A stretch of 64,000 nt of DNA from JBCCGI01 sp039029355 (GCA_039029355.1 JBCCGI010000043.1:1-64000); one strand, 5' to 3'. Numbered from the stretch's first letter, positions 8,570 through 17,119 are shown. The notes: generated by a model from the sequence alone, not told the origin. Made by a program: numbers and translations.

Positions 8570-9622
8570 GTGAAAGCCCCCCTCTCCACGCTTCTGTTGC
8601 TGCTCGGCTCCGCCCCCACCGCGTTCGCACAAGCGCTCGTCTTCGACGACTTCAACCGCCCCGACTCGACCGACCTCGGGCCGGACTGGAGCGAGGTCAA
8701 CGGTGACTTCGTGCTGCTCTCGGGGCGCTGCAAGGGCAACGTGCCGTTCGCGAACGACACGTGGATGCACCACACCGGCTTCGCGCAGCCCTACACCGCG
8801 TCGAAGGCGCGGATCGAGTTCGCGCGCGACGCGGGGGACGGCTTCTTCGGCTCGGGGCTGGTCGTCGGGCTCGACCCGAGCTCGTGGAGCGGCGTCGCGG
8901 TGATGCTCCAGGACAACGACCTCGACGGCCTGTTCGACCGGCTCTTCTTCCACGCCGCGATCAACGCGGGGGCGTGGTTCTCCCAGCCGACGCCGGTGTT
9001 CCACGACCTGCCCACGCAGCTCGTGTCGGGCCAACTCACCGTGTGGGTGCAGGACGGCGGCGACGTCGCGCTCGCGCGCATCGAGGACTCGGCGGGCAAC
9101 CTGATCGGCACGTACTCGGCCGCCGGCATCGTCGGCACGCCCTTCGCGCCGACGGGCACCGCCGCGGGTGTGTGGGCGCGCAGCCGGCCCTTCTTCGACG
9201 ACTTCTACGCGCTCGAGCGCCGCGCGCTCGACGCCTATCCCGCGGCCCTGTCGGTGTCGGGTGGCGGCGAGCAGACGCTCGACCTCACCTTCGAGAGCGC
9301 GCACGCCGGCGAGCTCTACTTCGTGGTCTCGAGCCAGACCGCGGCGAGCCCCGGCACGCCGATCGGAGGCGGGGTGCTGCTGCCGCTGGTCATCGATCCG
9401 ATCACGCTCTGGGTGCTCGGACATCCGAACACCGCGCCCTACGAGGACAACTTCGGAACGCTCGACACCTTCGGGCACGCACGCGCGCGCCTGCGCCTGT
9501 TGGCCGGCAGCTCGCCGAGCTTCGTGGGACTGACGCTGCACCACGCCGGCGTGGCGCTGGACCCGGTGAGCTTCGCGCCGACCGCAGCGACCAACAGCGC
9601 GCCGGTGGACCTTCTGCCGTAG
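8570..9622 (+). CDS. Secreted LamG/concanavalin-like protein with shared C-terminal domain
   Basis: A 350-residue exported protein. GTG at 8570 starts a clear signal peptide (MKAPLSTLLLLLGSAPTAFA, cleavage near residue 20). The mature N-terminus begins with LVFDDFNRPDSTDLGPDW, the opening of concanavalin-like lectin/glucanase-fold domains found in many planctomycete surface proteins. That domain extends to about residue 220. Residues about 225-350 form the same beta-rich C-terminal domain as in the FG-GAP protein at 53404; both carry a LPL--DP segment, an FVG-T-HHA motif and an SN/NS-A/V-L ending. The enzymatic function is unknown. The gene is in tandem with the beta-helix gene, separated by 148 nt that include a strong hairpin, so separate transcription is likely. 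A carbohydrate-binding or structural role is inference. Confidence 0.8.
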   Translation: MKAPLSTLLLLLGSAPTAFAQALVFDDFNRPDSTDLGPDWSEVNGDFVLLSGRCKGNVPFANDTWMHHTGFAQPYTASKARIEFARDAGDGFFGSGLVVGLDPSSWSGVAVMLQDNDLDGLFDRLFFHAAINAGAWFSQPTPVFHDLPTQLVSGQLTVWVQDGGDVALARIEDSAGNLIGTYSAAGIVGTPFAPTGTAAGVWARSRPFFDDFYALERRALDAYPAALSVSGGGEQTLDLTFESAHAGELYFVVSSQTAASPGTPIGGGVLLPLVIDPITLWVLGHPNTAPYEDNFGTLDTFGHARARLRLLAGSSPSFVGLTLHHAGVALDPVSFAPTAATNSAPVDLLP

Positions 9623-9646
9623 CCGGCCGGCGGGGCGACGGCCGGC
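9622..9646. terminator. Hairpin between convergent genes
   Basis: Perfect 8-bp arms, gccggccg at 9622-9629 and cggccggc at 9639-9646, with a 9-nt loop. They lie between the stop of the LamG-like gene and the convergent cytochrome gene, so the hairpin could end transcription from both sides. No U-tract is present. Confidence 0.4.
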
Positions 9647-9671
9647 AGACGCCGCCGCCCGTCCAGGGACA

Positions 9672-10184
9672 CTAGAACTTGACCGCCAGCGAGGCGGCAC
9701 CGACGACCGTGCCGGACGGCAGGCCGGCGTAGTTGGTGTGGCAGGTCATGCAGTTGGGGTGCATGTCGCTCGTGAGCGGCACCAGCGTGCGCAGCTTGCC
9801 GCCGATCACCTGCTGAACGAGCGGCGCTCCAGCGACAAGGTCCTGCAGGCCTTGGACCTCGAAGGTGCCCTTCGGGTCGTTCTTCGGGTCGAGCGGATCG
9901 CCGGTGGCGTCGGTCAGCCGATAGGCCTTCTTGCCGGGCGGCAGCAGCAGCGAGACGGCCTTGGAGGCCGCCGCGATCTCGAGCGGGTCGGAGCCGGCCG
10001 GCACCGTGTCCGAGATGCTCGCAACCGCCGCGACGAGCGCGTCGGCCAGCGCCACGGTCGTCTGCTCGGCCTGGGCGAGGCCTCCGCCGGCGGCGGGCGC
10101 GCCGGCGGAGGCGTGGAAGGCGCCGGCGGCGAGGACCGCGGCGAAGGGAGCGGCCAGAGTGGCCAAGGTGAACAGGGACTTCAT
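9672..10184 (-). CDS. Periplasmic mono-haem DUF3365 (Tll0287-like) c-type cytochrome
   Basis: A 170-residue exported haem protein. ATG at 10184 begins a signal peptide (MKSLFTLATLAAPFAAVLAA, cleavage around ASA). A single haem c attachment site, CMTCH, sits near the C-terminus within DMHPNCMTCHTNYAG. The preceding region contains LPPGKKAYRLTDATGDPLDPKNDP, which fits the DUF3365/Tll0287-like pattern of a PAS-like sensor/cytochrome domain. Such proteins bind haem in the periplasm and are thought to be redox or gas sensors or electron carriers. An in-frame extension up to 10334 lacks signal-peptide character and was rejected. The gene is divergent from the 10448/10825 pair across 263 nt that contain an inverted repeat. 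Haem binding is a strong prediction, the physiological role is open. Confidence 0.85.
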   Translation of the reverse strand: MKSLFTLATLAAPFAAVLAAGAFHASAGAPAAGGGLAQAEQTTVALADALVAAVASISDTVPAGSDPLEIAAASKAVSLLLPPGKKAYRLTDATGDPLDPKNDPKGTFEVQGLQDLVAGAPLVQQVIGGKLRTLVPLTSDMHPNCMTCHTNYAGLPSGTVVGAASLAVKF

Positions 10185-10336
10185 CGTTCGTGTCTCCGTG
10201 CAGGTTCCATATCGGGTCGAGGCACCGCACCGCGGCGGGGCACGCCCCCTGCGCACGGAGGCGGCGCGGTCCACGCCGGGCAAAAAGGGCGGGAACTTGG
10301 CGCCGCGACGCCGCGGCCCGTGTGGCCCCTCCACAA

Positions 10337-10361
10337 CATCCCGCTCCCCGCGCGCGGGATG
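10337..10361. promoter_or_regulatory. Inverted repeat in a divergent intergenic region
   Basis: catcccgc (10337-10344) and gcgggatg (10354-10361) form perfect 8-bp arms around a 9-nt GC-rich spacer. The element lies between the divergently transcribed cytochrome gene and the 10448/10825 unit. An operator for a dimeric regulator and a transcript hairpin are both possible. No function is shown by the sequence alone. Confidence 0.3.
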
Positions 10362-10447
10362 ACCCCGAGCGCGGCGAAAGGGCTCACCCGCGAGCCGACG
10401 CGTGGTCGATGTTCCACGCGCTCGCCAGCTAGACCGGAGTCCACACC

Positions 10448-10828
10448 ATGCAAGCTCTCACGTTCCACGGACGGCGCGACCTGCGCCACTCCGAGCTCGC
10501 GACGCCCGAGCCCGGTCCCGGCAAGGTCCGGAGCGCCGCCCCGGACTGCCTGCTGTCCCAGGGCCTGATCGACTTCAACATCGACGGCCACTTCGCCGAC
10601 CTCTCGGCCCCCCACCCGCTGACCGACATCGGCCTCGGCTACATGAGGGGGCAGCAGCTCGGCGAAGTCAGCGACGCGGATGTCGCCGAGCTGGTGCCGC
10701 GGCAGGGCGAGCTCGCCCTGCGCCTGGACGACGCGGCCGAACTCACCGAGCTGGAGACTATCGGCCACGGCCTGCTGCGCGGCGCGGCCGACCGCGACGG
10801 CTCCACCGCGCTCGTCGTGAAGCCTTGA
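10448..10828 (+). pseudogene. Internally deleted alcohol dehydrogenase-like remnant
   Basis: An intact 126-codon frame that looks like the two ends of a zinc alcohol/2,3-butanediol dehydrogenase joined together. The N-terminus MQALTFHGRRDLRHSELA plus PEPGPGKV is the classic opening of these enzymes, and GHF followed by APHPLT fits the segment that normally precedes the GHE motif. The catalytic GHE motif itself is replaced (GYMRGQQLGEV), the whole Rossmann NAD-binding domain is missing, and the last residues (DGSTALVVKP) resemble the normal C-terminus. Usual family length is about 350, so some 220 residues are absent. It has a good ribosome binding site (ccggag, 8 nt before ATG). Its TGA overlaps the TTG start of the hybrid kinase (ttga). 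It is either a decaying gene or a small domesticated leader protein; the ADH similarity was judged by eye. Confidence 0.5.
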
Positions 10829-12579
10829 GCGAGCACCTCGACGCGCTGCTCGCGGGCATCCGCGAGGTCTTCGGCGTCCGGGCCTGGTTCGGGTCCGGCC
10901 CCGAGCGGGGACGGCGGCTCGCGCTGCCGGGCCTGCCGCCGCTGTGCGTCGACACCGAAGACACCGCCACGCTCGCGCGCGTTCAGCGCTTTGTGCAGCG
11001 CGAGCTCGGGCTCCACGAAGAGCTGCGGCTCGCCCACGAACGGCTGAACGAGCTCAAGACCAAGACCCGCAACCTGCTGCCCGGAGACGCCGACTCCGAT
11101 GCCGAGCTGCGCAGCTGGTCGGCCCTGACGATGGACATGGGGCTGCTGCGCTCGTTCGACGAGTGGGCCGTGCTGGTGGACGGCGAGCTGGTCCAGCGCT
11201 CCGAGCTCGCGCTCGCGGACGTCGAGAGCACGATGCGCGTGCTCGACGAACACGGCCAGCGCAGCGTGCCCGTAGACGACGGCGAGCTGTTCGGCCTATG
11301 CGTCGGAAGCTGCGCCGTCGTCGTGCGCGACGGCCGCCCGCTCGACCCGACCGACCGCGAGCTGGTCGCGCTGCAGGCACACTTCGTACATCGCCTGCAC
11401 GTCGAGCGCGAGCACCTCGAGCGACTCGAAGCCCTGCGCATCGAGGCCGAGGCGGGCGCGCGCGCGAAGGCCACGTTCCTCGCTCACATGAGCCACGAGC
11501 TGCGCACCCCCCTCAACGGCGTGATCGGGGCGGCCCAGCTGCTGGACGAGACCGAGCTGGACGCCGAGCAGCGCGAGCTCGTCCGGCTCCAGCTGCAGAG
11601 CGGCGACTGGCTGCGCGAGGTCGTCGACGCGGTGCTCGACCTGTCCAAGGTCGAAGAGGGCTCGATGCGCCTGGAGCGCATCCCCTTCCAGCCGCGCGAG
11701 CTGGTGCGCGCGGTCGCGGCCGGCGTGCGGCCGCTGCTCGACGGCAAGGGACTGGCGCTCGACACCCACGTGGCCGAGGAGGTGCCCGAGTGGGTCCTCG
11801 GCGACCCGACGCGCATCCGCCAGGCGCTGCTCAACCTGCTCAGCAACGCGATCAAGTTCACCGCGCAGGGCGGCGTCCGCGTCCGCGTGCTGCCCGAGGG
11901 CGAGCTGTTTGCCTTCGCGGTCGAGGACGACGGCATCGGCATCGACGCCGCGCAGTCCGAGCGGATCTTCGAGCCGTTCCGGCAGGCCGACTCGTCGACC
12001 ACGCGGTGCTTCGGCGGCACGGGGCTGGGGCTCTCGCTCGTGCGCGAGTTCGCGCGCCTGCACGGCGGCGACGCGCGCGCCCAGGGCCGGCCGGGCGCGG
12101 GCAGCACCTTCACGTTCACGGCGCACCTGCCGAGCGCCGCAGCGCCGGATCCTGACTCCAAGGACCCGGTCGACCCCTCGCGCCCCGAGGCCCGTCCGCT
12201 CGACGTCCTGGTGGCCGAGGACAACCCGACCAACCAGCTGATCCTGCGGCGCATGCTCGCCAAGCGCGGGCACCGCGTCACGCTGTGCGGCAACGGCCGC
12301 GAGGCGGTCGCCGAAGTGCGCCGCCGCAGGTTCGATCTGGTGCTGATGGACCAGATGATGCCGTTCCTGAACGGCAACGACGCGACGCGCGAGATCCGCG
12401 CGCTCGGGGAGCCCGCCGCCTCGACGCCGATCGTGTCCATCACGGCCGCGGTCACGCCCGAGGACCTCGCCGCCTACGAGGACGCGGGCTACCACGGCTT
12501 CCTCCCCAAGCCAATCGACCTCGGCGAGCTGGTCCGACTCCTGGGCGTCGTCGCCAACCGGTCGAACCGGGCGGCCTGA
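10825..12579 (+). CDS. Hybrid sensor histidine kinase/response regulator
   Basis: A 584-residue cytoplasmic two-component protein. Residues 1-190 are a GAF-like input region with no membrane segment, followed by a short coiled coil. The HisKA phospho-acceptor is His224 in AHMSHELRTPLNG. The ATPase domain shows the N box NLLSNAIKF (about 337), G1 DDGIGI and G2 GGTGLGLSL. A C-terminal receiver begins near residue 470 (DVLVAEDNPTNQLILRR), with phospho-acceptor Asp509 in LVLMDQMMP and the conserved Lys in LPKPI. Start: TTG at 10825 overlaps the stop of the upstream ADH-like frame, which suggests translational coupling; no better ATG lies nearby. No separate output regulator is adjacent, so the phosphorelay partner is elsewhere. 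The input signal is unknown. Confidence 0.9.
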   Translation: MSEHLDALLAGIREVFGVRAWFGSGPERGRRLALPGLPPLCVDTEDTATLARVQRFVQRELGLHEELRLAHERLNELKTKTRNLLPGDADSDAELRSWSALTMDMGLLRSFDEWAVLVDGELVQRSELALADVESTMRVLDEHGQRSVPVDDGELFGLCVGSCAVVVRDGRPLDPTDRELVALQAHFVHRLHVEREHLERLEALRIEAEAGARAKATFLAHMSHELRTPLNGVIGAAQLLDETELDAEQRELVRLQLQSGDWLREVVDAVLDLSKVEEGSMRLERIPFQPRELVRAVAAGVRPLLDGKGLALDTHVAEEVPEWVLGDPTRIRQALLNLLSNAIKFTAQGGVRVRVLPEGELFAFAVEDDGIGIDAAQSERIFEPFRQADSSTTRCFGGTGLGLSLVREFARLHGGDARAQGRPGAGSTFTFTAHLPSAAAPDPDSKDPVDPSRPEARPLDVLVAEDNPTNQLILRRMLAKRGHRVTLCGNGREAVAEVRRRRFDLVLMDQMMPFLNGNDATREIRALGEPAASTPIVSITAAVTPEDLAAYEDAGYHGFLPKPIDLGELVRLLGVVANRSNRAA

Positions 12580-12596
12580 GGCGCGCCCCCCGCCGG

Positions 12597-13112
12597 TCAG
12601 TTGTGGAGCACGATCCAGACGTTGATCGTCGTCGCCAGCCCCAGCCACACCGCGTACGGCACGAGCATCCAGCCCGCCGCCCGGTGCACGCGCCTATAGA
12701 CCCAGACCATCGCGACCACCACAGCATCGAGCGCCGCGATGTTCAGGAGCGCCCAGGCCGGTCGCTCCAGCGTGAAGAAGAACAGCGACCACCCCAGGTT
12801 GAGCACCAGCTGCACGGCGTACAGCCGCAGCGCACCGCGCGCCGCCTCCCCGCGCCGCGCCACCTGCCAGGTCGCAACCGCCAGCAGCCCGAAGAGCGTC
12901 GTCCACACCGGCGAGAACACCCACCCCGGCGGCTGGAACGGGGGCTTCTTCAGCTCGTCGTACCAGGGCCCGAACCCGAGCGAGGTCAGCCAGCCGCCGA
13001 GCCCGAGGGTGACGAGTGACAGGGTCGCGTAGAGCGCGAGCAGGTCGCGGCGGGCGGGCGGGTTGGAGGTGCGGGCGAGCTCCAGCTGGGCGGTGGCGAG
13101 GTCTTCGTGCAT
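12597..13112 (-). CDS. tspO: TspO/MBR family membrane protein
   Basis: A 171-residue, five-helix membrane protein of the TspO/peripheral benzodiazepine receptor family, which binds tetrapyrroles and other hydrophobic ligands and modulates stress or pigment responses. The family signature is present: FGPWYDELKKPPFQPPGWVF followed by SPVWTTLFG, then helices VQLVLNLGWSLFFF, ALLNIAALDAVVVAMVWVY and MLVPYAVWLGLATTINVWI. Length is normal plus a hydrophilic N-terminal extension of about 22 residues. ATG at 13112 is the chosen start. The gene converges on the hybrid kinase with only 17 nt between stop codons. No tetrapyrrole genes are adjacent, so the ligand is not indicated by context. Confidence 0.95.
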   Translation of the reverse strand: MHEDLATAQLELARTSNPPARRDLLALYATLSLVTLGLGGWLTSLGFGPWYDELKKPPFQPPGWVFSPVWTTLFGLLAVATWQVARRGEAARGALRLYAVQLVLNLGWSLFFFTLERPAWALLNIAALDAVVVAMVWVYRRVHRAAGWMLVPYAVWLGLATTINVWIVLHN

Positions 13113-13266
13113 GTCGTCGATAGCCGTCAGGGCGAGAGGCTAACACGAGCCCCGAGACGGATTGCAGTGCGCTCGGGAACGCTCCTCCGCTTCCGCGCCG
13201 ACAAGGTCGAGCGCCCCGCCTCGCGCTCGATCCAGCCCTGCGTCGCCCGGCTCGCGATCTCGCTCG

Positions 13267-14382
13267 CTACTGCAGCACTCCAACCACCGGCCGCGTCAGC
13301 TCGCCGGTGCCCCCGGCCGCCTGGATCGCGATCACCTGACCGGCGAGGGACGGGATCGCCGGAACCGGCAGCACCACCCCGCCGGGGGACGGCAGCGCCA
13401 GGAGGAAGGTCGCTCCCGCCGGGTCGAGGAAGAGCCACCCGGCGCCGGGCAGGAAGGAGGGCGTCCCGACACCGAAGCCGAAGAAGAGCGCAACCTGCAG
13501 CGCGGGGGCGCTCCAGCTGAGCGTGATCGAGTCGCCGAGCGCGAAGTCGCCGGCGAGCTGGAGCTCGTCGCCGAGCGCCGCCTCGGTCGTCACCAGCGTC
13601 GCCGGACCGTCGGGCTTGGTGCAGAGCAGGGAGTACGAGCCGACCTCGATCCAATCGGCCCCGGCTCCCCCGGTGATCGCGCTGCCCGCCGAGAACAGCG
13701 AGTCGGCCTCGACGCCGGGGCCACCCTCGCCGCCCGAGCCGCAGGAGAACCCGCGGTAGGGCCCCGCCGACCCGCCCTGGACGACCGCGTCGAGCAGGAG
13801 CACCGCGTCGCTGGCGCGGATGCCGGCCGGCCCGTCCGGGCCGGAGGTGATGCCGCAGCAGAAGTTGTCCGCGGAGAAGCCCCCGCGCACGTCGGAGCCC
13901 TCGACCACCAACAGGTCCACCTGCACGTCGATGCCGGGCTCGCCCGGCGCGAAGCCGTCGAAGAAGAACCACTCGGTCGCGCGGATGGTGCTGTCGAGCA
14001 CGTAGAGCTCGTCGAAGCCGCCACCGAGGATGCCGGGCTCGACGTCCAGGTCGAAGACGCCGGTCTGGCCCGCGGTGACGAGGTTCGAGAGCACCAGCGA
14101 GCCGGCGCCCGGCCCCGCGAGCCGGATCGCGGGCTGAGCGGTGACTCCGATCGCCCCGGGCTGGCCGACGAAGGTCGCGGCGGGGTCGGCGAGGATCGAG
14201 AGCTCCTTGTCGACCACCAGCGGCCCCCAGGTGCCCCCCGCGATCCGCACGACGTCGCCCGGGTTGGCGGCGTCGACGGCGGCCTGGGGGTCGGCGAAGT
14301 CGCCGGGGACGAGGATCTCGGCGGCGTGCGCGTGGGCGGCGAGCAGCGCGAAGACGAGGCAGCGGGAGAGGTGGGCGGGCAT
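13267..14382 (-). CDS. Secreted beta-rich protein (pectate-lyase-like fold)
   Basis: A 371-residue exported protein. ATG at 14382 gives a signal peptide (CLVFALLAAHAHA, cleavage after AHA). The mature start, EILVPGDFADPQAAVDAA then NPGDVVRIAGGTW, is the typical opening of right-handed beta-helix proteins, and the next about 200 residues have the GG/DS-rich coils of that fold. Two Cys pairs (NFCCGITSG and FSCGSGGE) may form disulfides. The last about 100 residues (from LGDELQLAGDFALGDSITLS) are a separate beta-sandwich comparable to the C-termini of other secreted proteins in this window. No catalytic site is identifiable. The gene is alone on this strand, with 154 nt to tspO and 265 nt to the hydrolase gene. 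Function unknown. Confidence 0.8.
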   Translation of the reverse strand: MPAHLSRCLVFALLAAHAHAAEILVPGDFADPQAAVDAANPGDVVRIAGGTWGPLVVDKELSILADPAATFVGQPGAIGVTAQPAIRLAGPGAGSLVLSNLVTAGQTGVFDLDVEPGILGGGFDELYVLDSTIRATEWFFFDGFAPGEPGIDVQVDLLVVEGSDVRGGFSADNFCCGITSGPDGPAGIRASDAVLLLDAVVQGGSAGPYRGFSCGSGGEGGPGVEADSLFSAGSAITGGAGADWIEVGSYSLLCTKPDGPATLVTTEAALGDELQLAGDFALGDSITLSWSAPALQVALFFGFGVGTPSFLPGAGWLFLDPAGATFLLALPSPGGVVLPVPAIPSLAGQVIAIQAAGGTGELTRPVVGVLQ

Positions 14383-14647
14383 CGTTCAGCTCCTTGGGGG
14401 CGGTGAGGGTGGTGGAACGGCCCACCGATCGCCTCGGTGCGTCCTGCCGTCCGGAACACCATCCAGCGCGGGCGGGGTTTCGCGCCCGGCAACCGGAAAA
14501 AACGCGGCGCTCCAGAGGGCGAACCGCCGGACCCGGCCTCGTGACCGCTCCGAAGGCGCCCCCGATCCGCCGCGGGCTCCGCGTGCGCCGTTCCACGCGA
14601 GCGCGGGGCGGACAGGACTCGAGCTCGTCTCCCCCGCCGGCCCCGAC

Positions 14648-16684
14648 CTACTCCCCGCGCCCGGCCACCAGGAAGCGCCGCAGCTGGTCCGACAGCGCTC
14701 CCCCCAGGCTGTGGTTGACGAAGAGCACGTACCCCGCCCCCAGCTCGCGGTACGCCTCCAGGTTGGCCCGGAAGTCGCCGTTGTTGCCGTCGTGGCCGAA
14801 CACCAGGCCGTGCGGGGACTCCATCAGCATGAAGCCGAGTCCGAAGCCCTTGCGCCACGGCAGCCCGGGCGCGATCTCGCCCGCGGGCCGCTCGACGTCG
14901 AAGCGCAGCATCTCGTCGTAGGTGTCCGCCGCGAGCCCGTCGCCAGCGAGGAGCGCGACGAGGAAAGCGGAGAGCTCGTGCGCGTTGCTGTACATGCTGT
15001 GCGCCACGCCCGTCTCGGCCGGCAGGTTGCCGCGCGTCGGGTCGGCGAGCCGGTGCCCACGCGCGGCGGCGGCGCGCAGCGCGGGGCTGTCGTGGAAGCA
15101 CGTCGCGCCGGCGAAGCCGAGGGGCTCCAACACCTCCTCGGCCAGGATCGCGTCGACGCTGCGCCCGTCGACGTGCGCGACCACGCGGCTCAGGTACTGC
15201 AGCGCCTCGCCCGAGTAGCCGTAGTCGGTGCCCGGCGTGAAGCGCAGGTCGATCCGTTCCTCCTCACCGCCCGGCCCCCAGTTGGGCAGCCCCGAGCGGT
15301 GGTTCAGCACGATGCGCGGCGTCAGCAGGCGGTAGCGCTCGTCGTGGCTCAGCGCGGGGAACTCGAGGTCGAGGTGGAGCGGCCGATCGAGGTCGATCAC
15401 ACCGCGCTCCGCCAGCCGCATCACGGCGAAGGCGAAGACCGCCTTGGTGACCGACGCCGCCTCGAAGAGCGTCGCCTCGGTGACCGGCTCGGCGGTCAGC
15501 GCGTTGGCGACGCCGAAGGTCTTGGAGTAGACGCGCTCGCCGCCGTGCACCACCGCCAGCGAGGCGCCGGGGATGCGGTAGTAGTCCATCCAGGCCGCGA
15601 CGAAGCGGTCGATCGAGGCCGCGACGTCACCGCCGAAATCGCCGAGCAACACGCCCTGCTCGGCGAAGAGCTCCGGCTCGTCCGCGACGCTCAGCACCAG
15701 CGGCTCCGCCTCGAGGCGCGTCTCGGGCTCGACCTCGCCCCGGGCGACCGCGCCGTCGGCGATCCGCACCAGCCGCTGTTCGCTCTCGAGCACCCACCGG
15801 CGCGGCTCGACGCGATACTCCCCCGCCGGCAGGTCGACCGCGTAGCGCTGCTTCGCGTCGAGCGCCACGTCGAGCCACAGCGCCTCGTCCGCGGTCGACG
15901 TCACGCGCACGCACTCGGGATGCGGCCGCAGCGGATCCGGGTCGCCACCGCTCCAGCGCGTCGATCCCGCGAGGGTGCCGAGCTCGTCCTCGTCCTCCAC
16001 CAGCACGACCGCGCCGCAGCGCCCCGCCGCGCGGTTCTTGAAGATGTGCGGGCCCCAGCAGACGTACGAGCCGTCGGCCTCGGCCTCGCCCTCGTCGAGG
16101 TCGATGACGACGACGTCGAGGCCGAGCACCCGCCCCGGCGCGAGCGGCGCGCCGGTCGCGACCGCGAACTCGTAGACCGTGCGCGTGCCCTCGCGCGTGA
16201 TGCCGCCGGTGGCGTCGTCCCAGCTCCCCGCGGCGACGGCGGGGTCCCACGGCACCCCGGTGTCCCCGGACAGCTCGCGCCGCGAACCCGCGATCGCGAA
16301 CGCAACCGGCCCCGACCCCGCCGGGGCGTGGGTGCCGTCGAAGTACAGCACGCAGCTGTCGTCGTTCCACCAGTCGCGCCCCTCGGCCTCGACCTGGTGC
16401 GACTCGTCCTCGACCTCGACGGCGACGAAGAGCGTCTCGCCGCCGGGCTCGTAGGCGACGCGGAACGAGGCGCGGAGGTCGGCGCTGTCTCTCGGCGCGT
16501 TGCCGAAGTAGGCCAGCTCGAGATGCTGGCGCGGTAGGTCGTCGGGCCAGTCGTCGAGGTGGCCGTCGGCGACGATGCCGCGCGCGGGGAGGGCGTAGCC
16601 GACGGCGCCGTTGCCGGCGCGTGGGGTCGAGGCGGTGAGGAGCAGGGCCAGCGCAAGCGTGCAGGGCGCAGACGGACGATGCAT
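14648..16684 (-). CDS. Secreted CBM9-like domain fused to a serine beta-lactamase-fold hydrolase
   Basis: A 678-residue exported two-domain protein. ATG at 16684 starts a signal peptide (CTLALALLLTASTPRAG). Residues about 30-240 resemble a family-9 carbohydrate-binding/DOMON-like domain (GIVADGHLDDWPDD, then LFVAVEVEDESHQVE and WWNDDSCVLYFDG). Residues about 350-678 are a class C beta-lactamase/penicillin-binding-type domain, with Ser411-x-x-Lys414 in ASVTKA, the YSG tyrosine motif in TDYGYSGEALQYL and HDG in VFGHDGNNGDF in place of KTG. Such enzymes are esterases, D-aminopeptidases or peptidases more often than antibiotic-resistance lactamases. The fusion of a sugar-binding module with this hydrolase suggests action on glycan or cell-wall esters; that is inference. 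An ORF extension upstream to 17392 is not coding-like. Confidence 0.9.
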   Translation of the reverse strand: MHRPSAPCTLALALLLTASTPRAGNGAVGYALPARGIVADGHLDDWPDDLPRQHLELAYFGNAPRDSADLRASFRVAYEPGGETLFVAVEVEDESHQVEAEGRDWWNDDSCVLYFDGTHAPAGSGPVAFAIAGSRRELSGDTGVPWDPAVAAGSWDDATGGITREGTRTVYEFAVATGAPLAPGRVLGLDVVVIDLDEGEAEADGSYVCWGPHIFKNRAAGRCGAVVLVEDEDELGTLAGSTRWSGGDPDPLRPHPECVRVTSTADEALWLDVALDAKQRYAVDLPAGEYRVEPRRWVLESEQRLVRIADGAVARGEVEPETRLEAEPLVLSVADEPELFAEQGVLLGDFGGDVAASIDRFVAAWMDYYRIPGASLAVVHGGERVYSKTFGVANALTAEPVTEATLFEAASVTKAVFAFAVMRLAERGVIDLDRPLHLDLEFPALSHDERYRLLTPRIVLNHRSGLPNWGPGGEEERIDLRFTPGTDYGYSGEALQYLSRVVAHVDGRSVDAILAEEVLEPLGFAGATCFHDSPALRAAAARGHRLADPTRGNLPAETGVAHSMYSNAHELSAFLVALLAGDGLAADTYDEMLRFDVERPAGEIAPGLPWRKGFGLGFMLMESPHGLVFGHDGNNGDFRANLEAYRELGAGYVLFVNHSLGGALSDQLRRFLVAGRGE

Positions 16685-16899
16685 GGAGGGGCTCCAGGGG
16701 GAGGAGGACGGCGAGCGCGGGGCGTCTCGCCCTCGGCGACTCCGACGGGCCGCCGCGTCCTTACACGCAAGGCTCGAAAAGTCGCACAGGCACCGCACCG
16801 CGAGCCCGCCTTCAGTCCGCCGGGTCGATCCGCTGCTGCCCTCGGGGCCGAAGATCCGGACCAGCCCCACGATCCAGCGTCGCCGATCCGCAGCTCCTC

Positions 16900-17097
16900 C
16901 TACTGCAACGCACGGCGCTCGTCGTCGGCGCCCCCGGAGGCCTCCAGGAGCCGCGCGCGTTCGCGTACCCGCTCGCGGCCGGCGGTGAAGTTGCTGCGCA
17001 GCGCGACGAACTCGTCGAGCTGCCAGGGCTCGGGGATCGTGCCGAGCGGCTGACCGGGGGAGCTGGAGGTCCGGTGGTAGAATGCTTCGGGAGCGAT
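16900..17097 (-). pseudogene. 5'-truncated coding fragment
   Basis: A 65-codon open stretch on the minus strand that ends at TAG (16900-16902) and has almost exclusively G or C in third positions, the pattern of real genes here. It encodes a protein-like sequence including PLGTIPEPWQLDEFVALR, then NFTAGRERVRERARLLEAS. There is no ATG, GTG or TTG before the in-frame stop at 17098-17100, and the conserved gene at 17120 begins just beyond it. The simplest reading is the C-terminal remnant of a gene whose 5' part was lost by rearrangement. An unusual start codon or a chance open frame cannot be excluded. No family was recognised. Confidence 0.3.
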
Positions 17098-17119
17098 TCA
17101 CCCTCGCCCCTCCGACCCG

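Noticed and set aside
14648..16684. Antibiotic-resistance beta-lactamase
   Set aside because: The fold and SxxK are shared by many esterases and peptidases; the domain fusion and HDG instead of KTG argue for another substrate.
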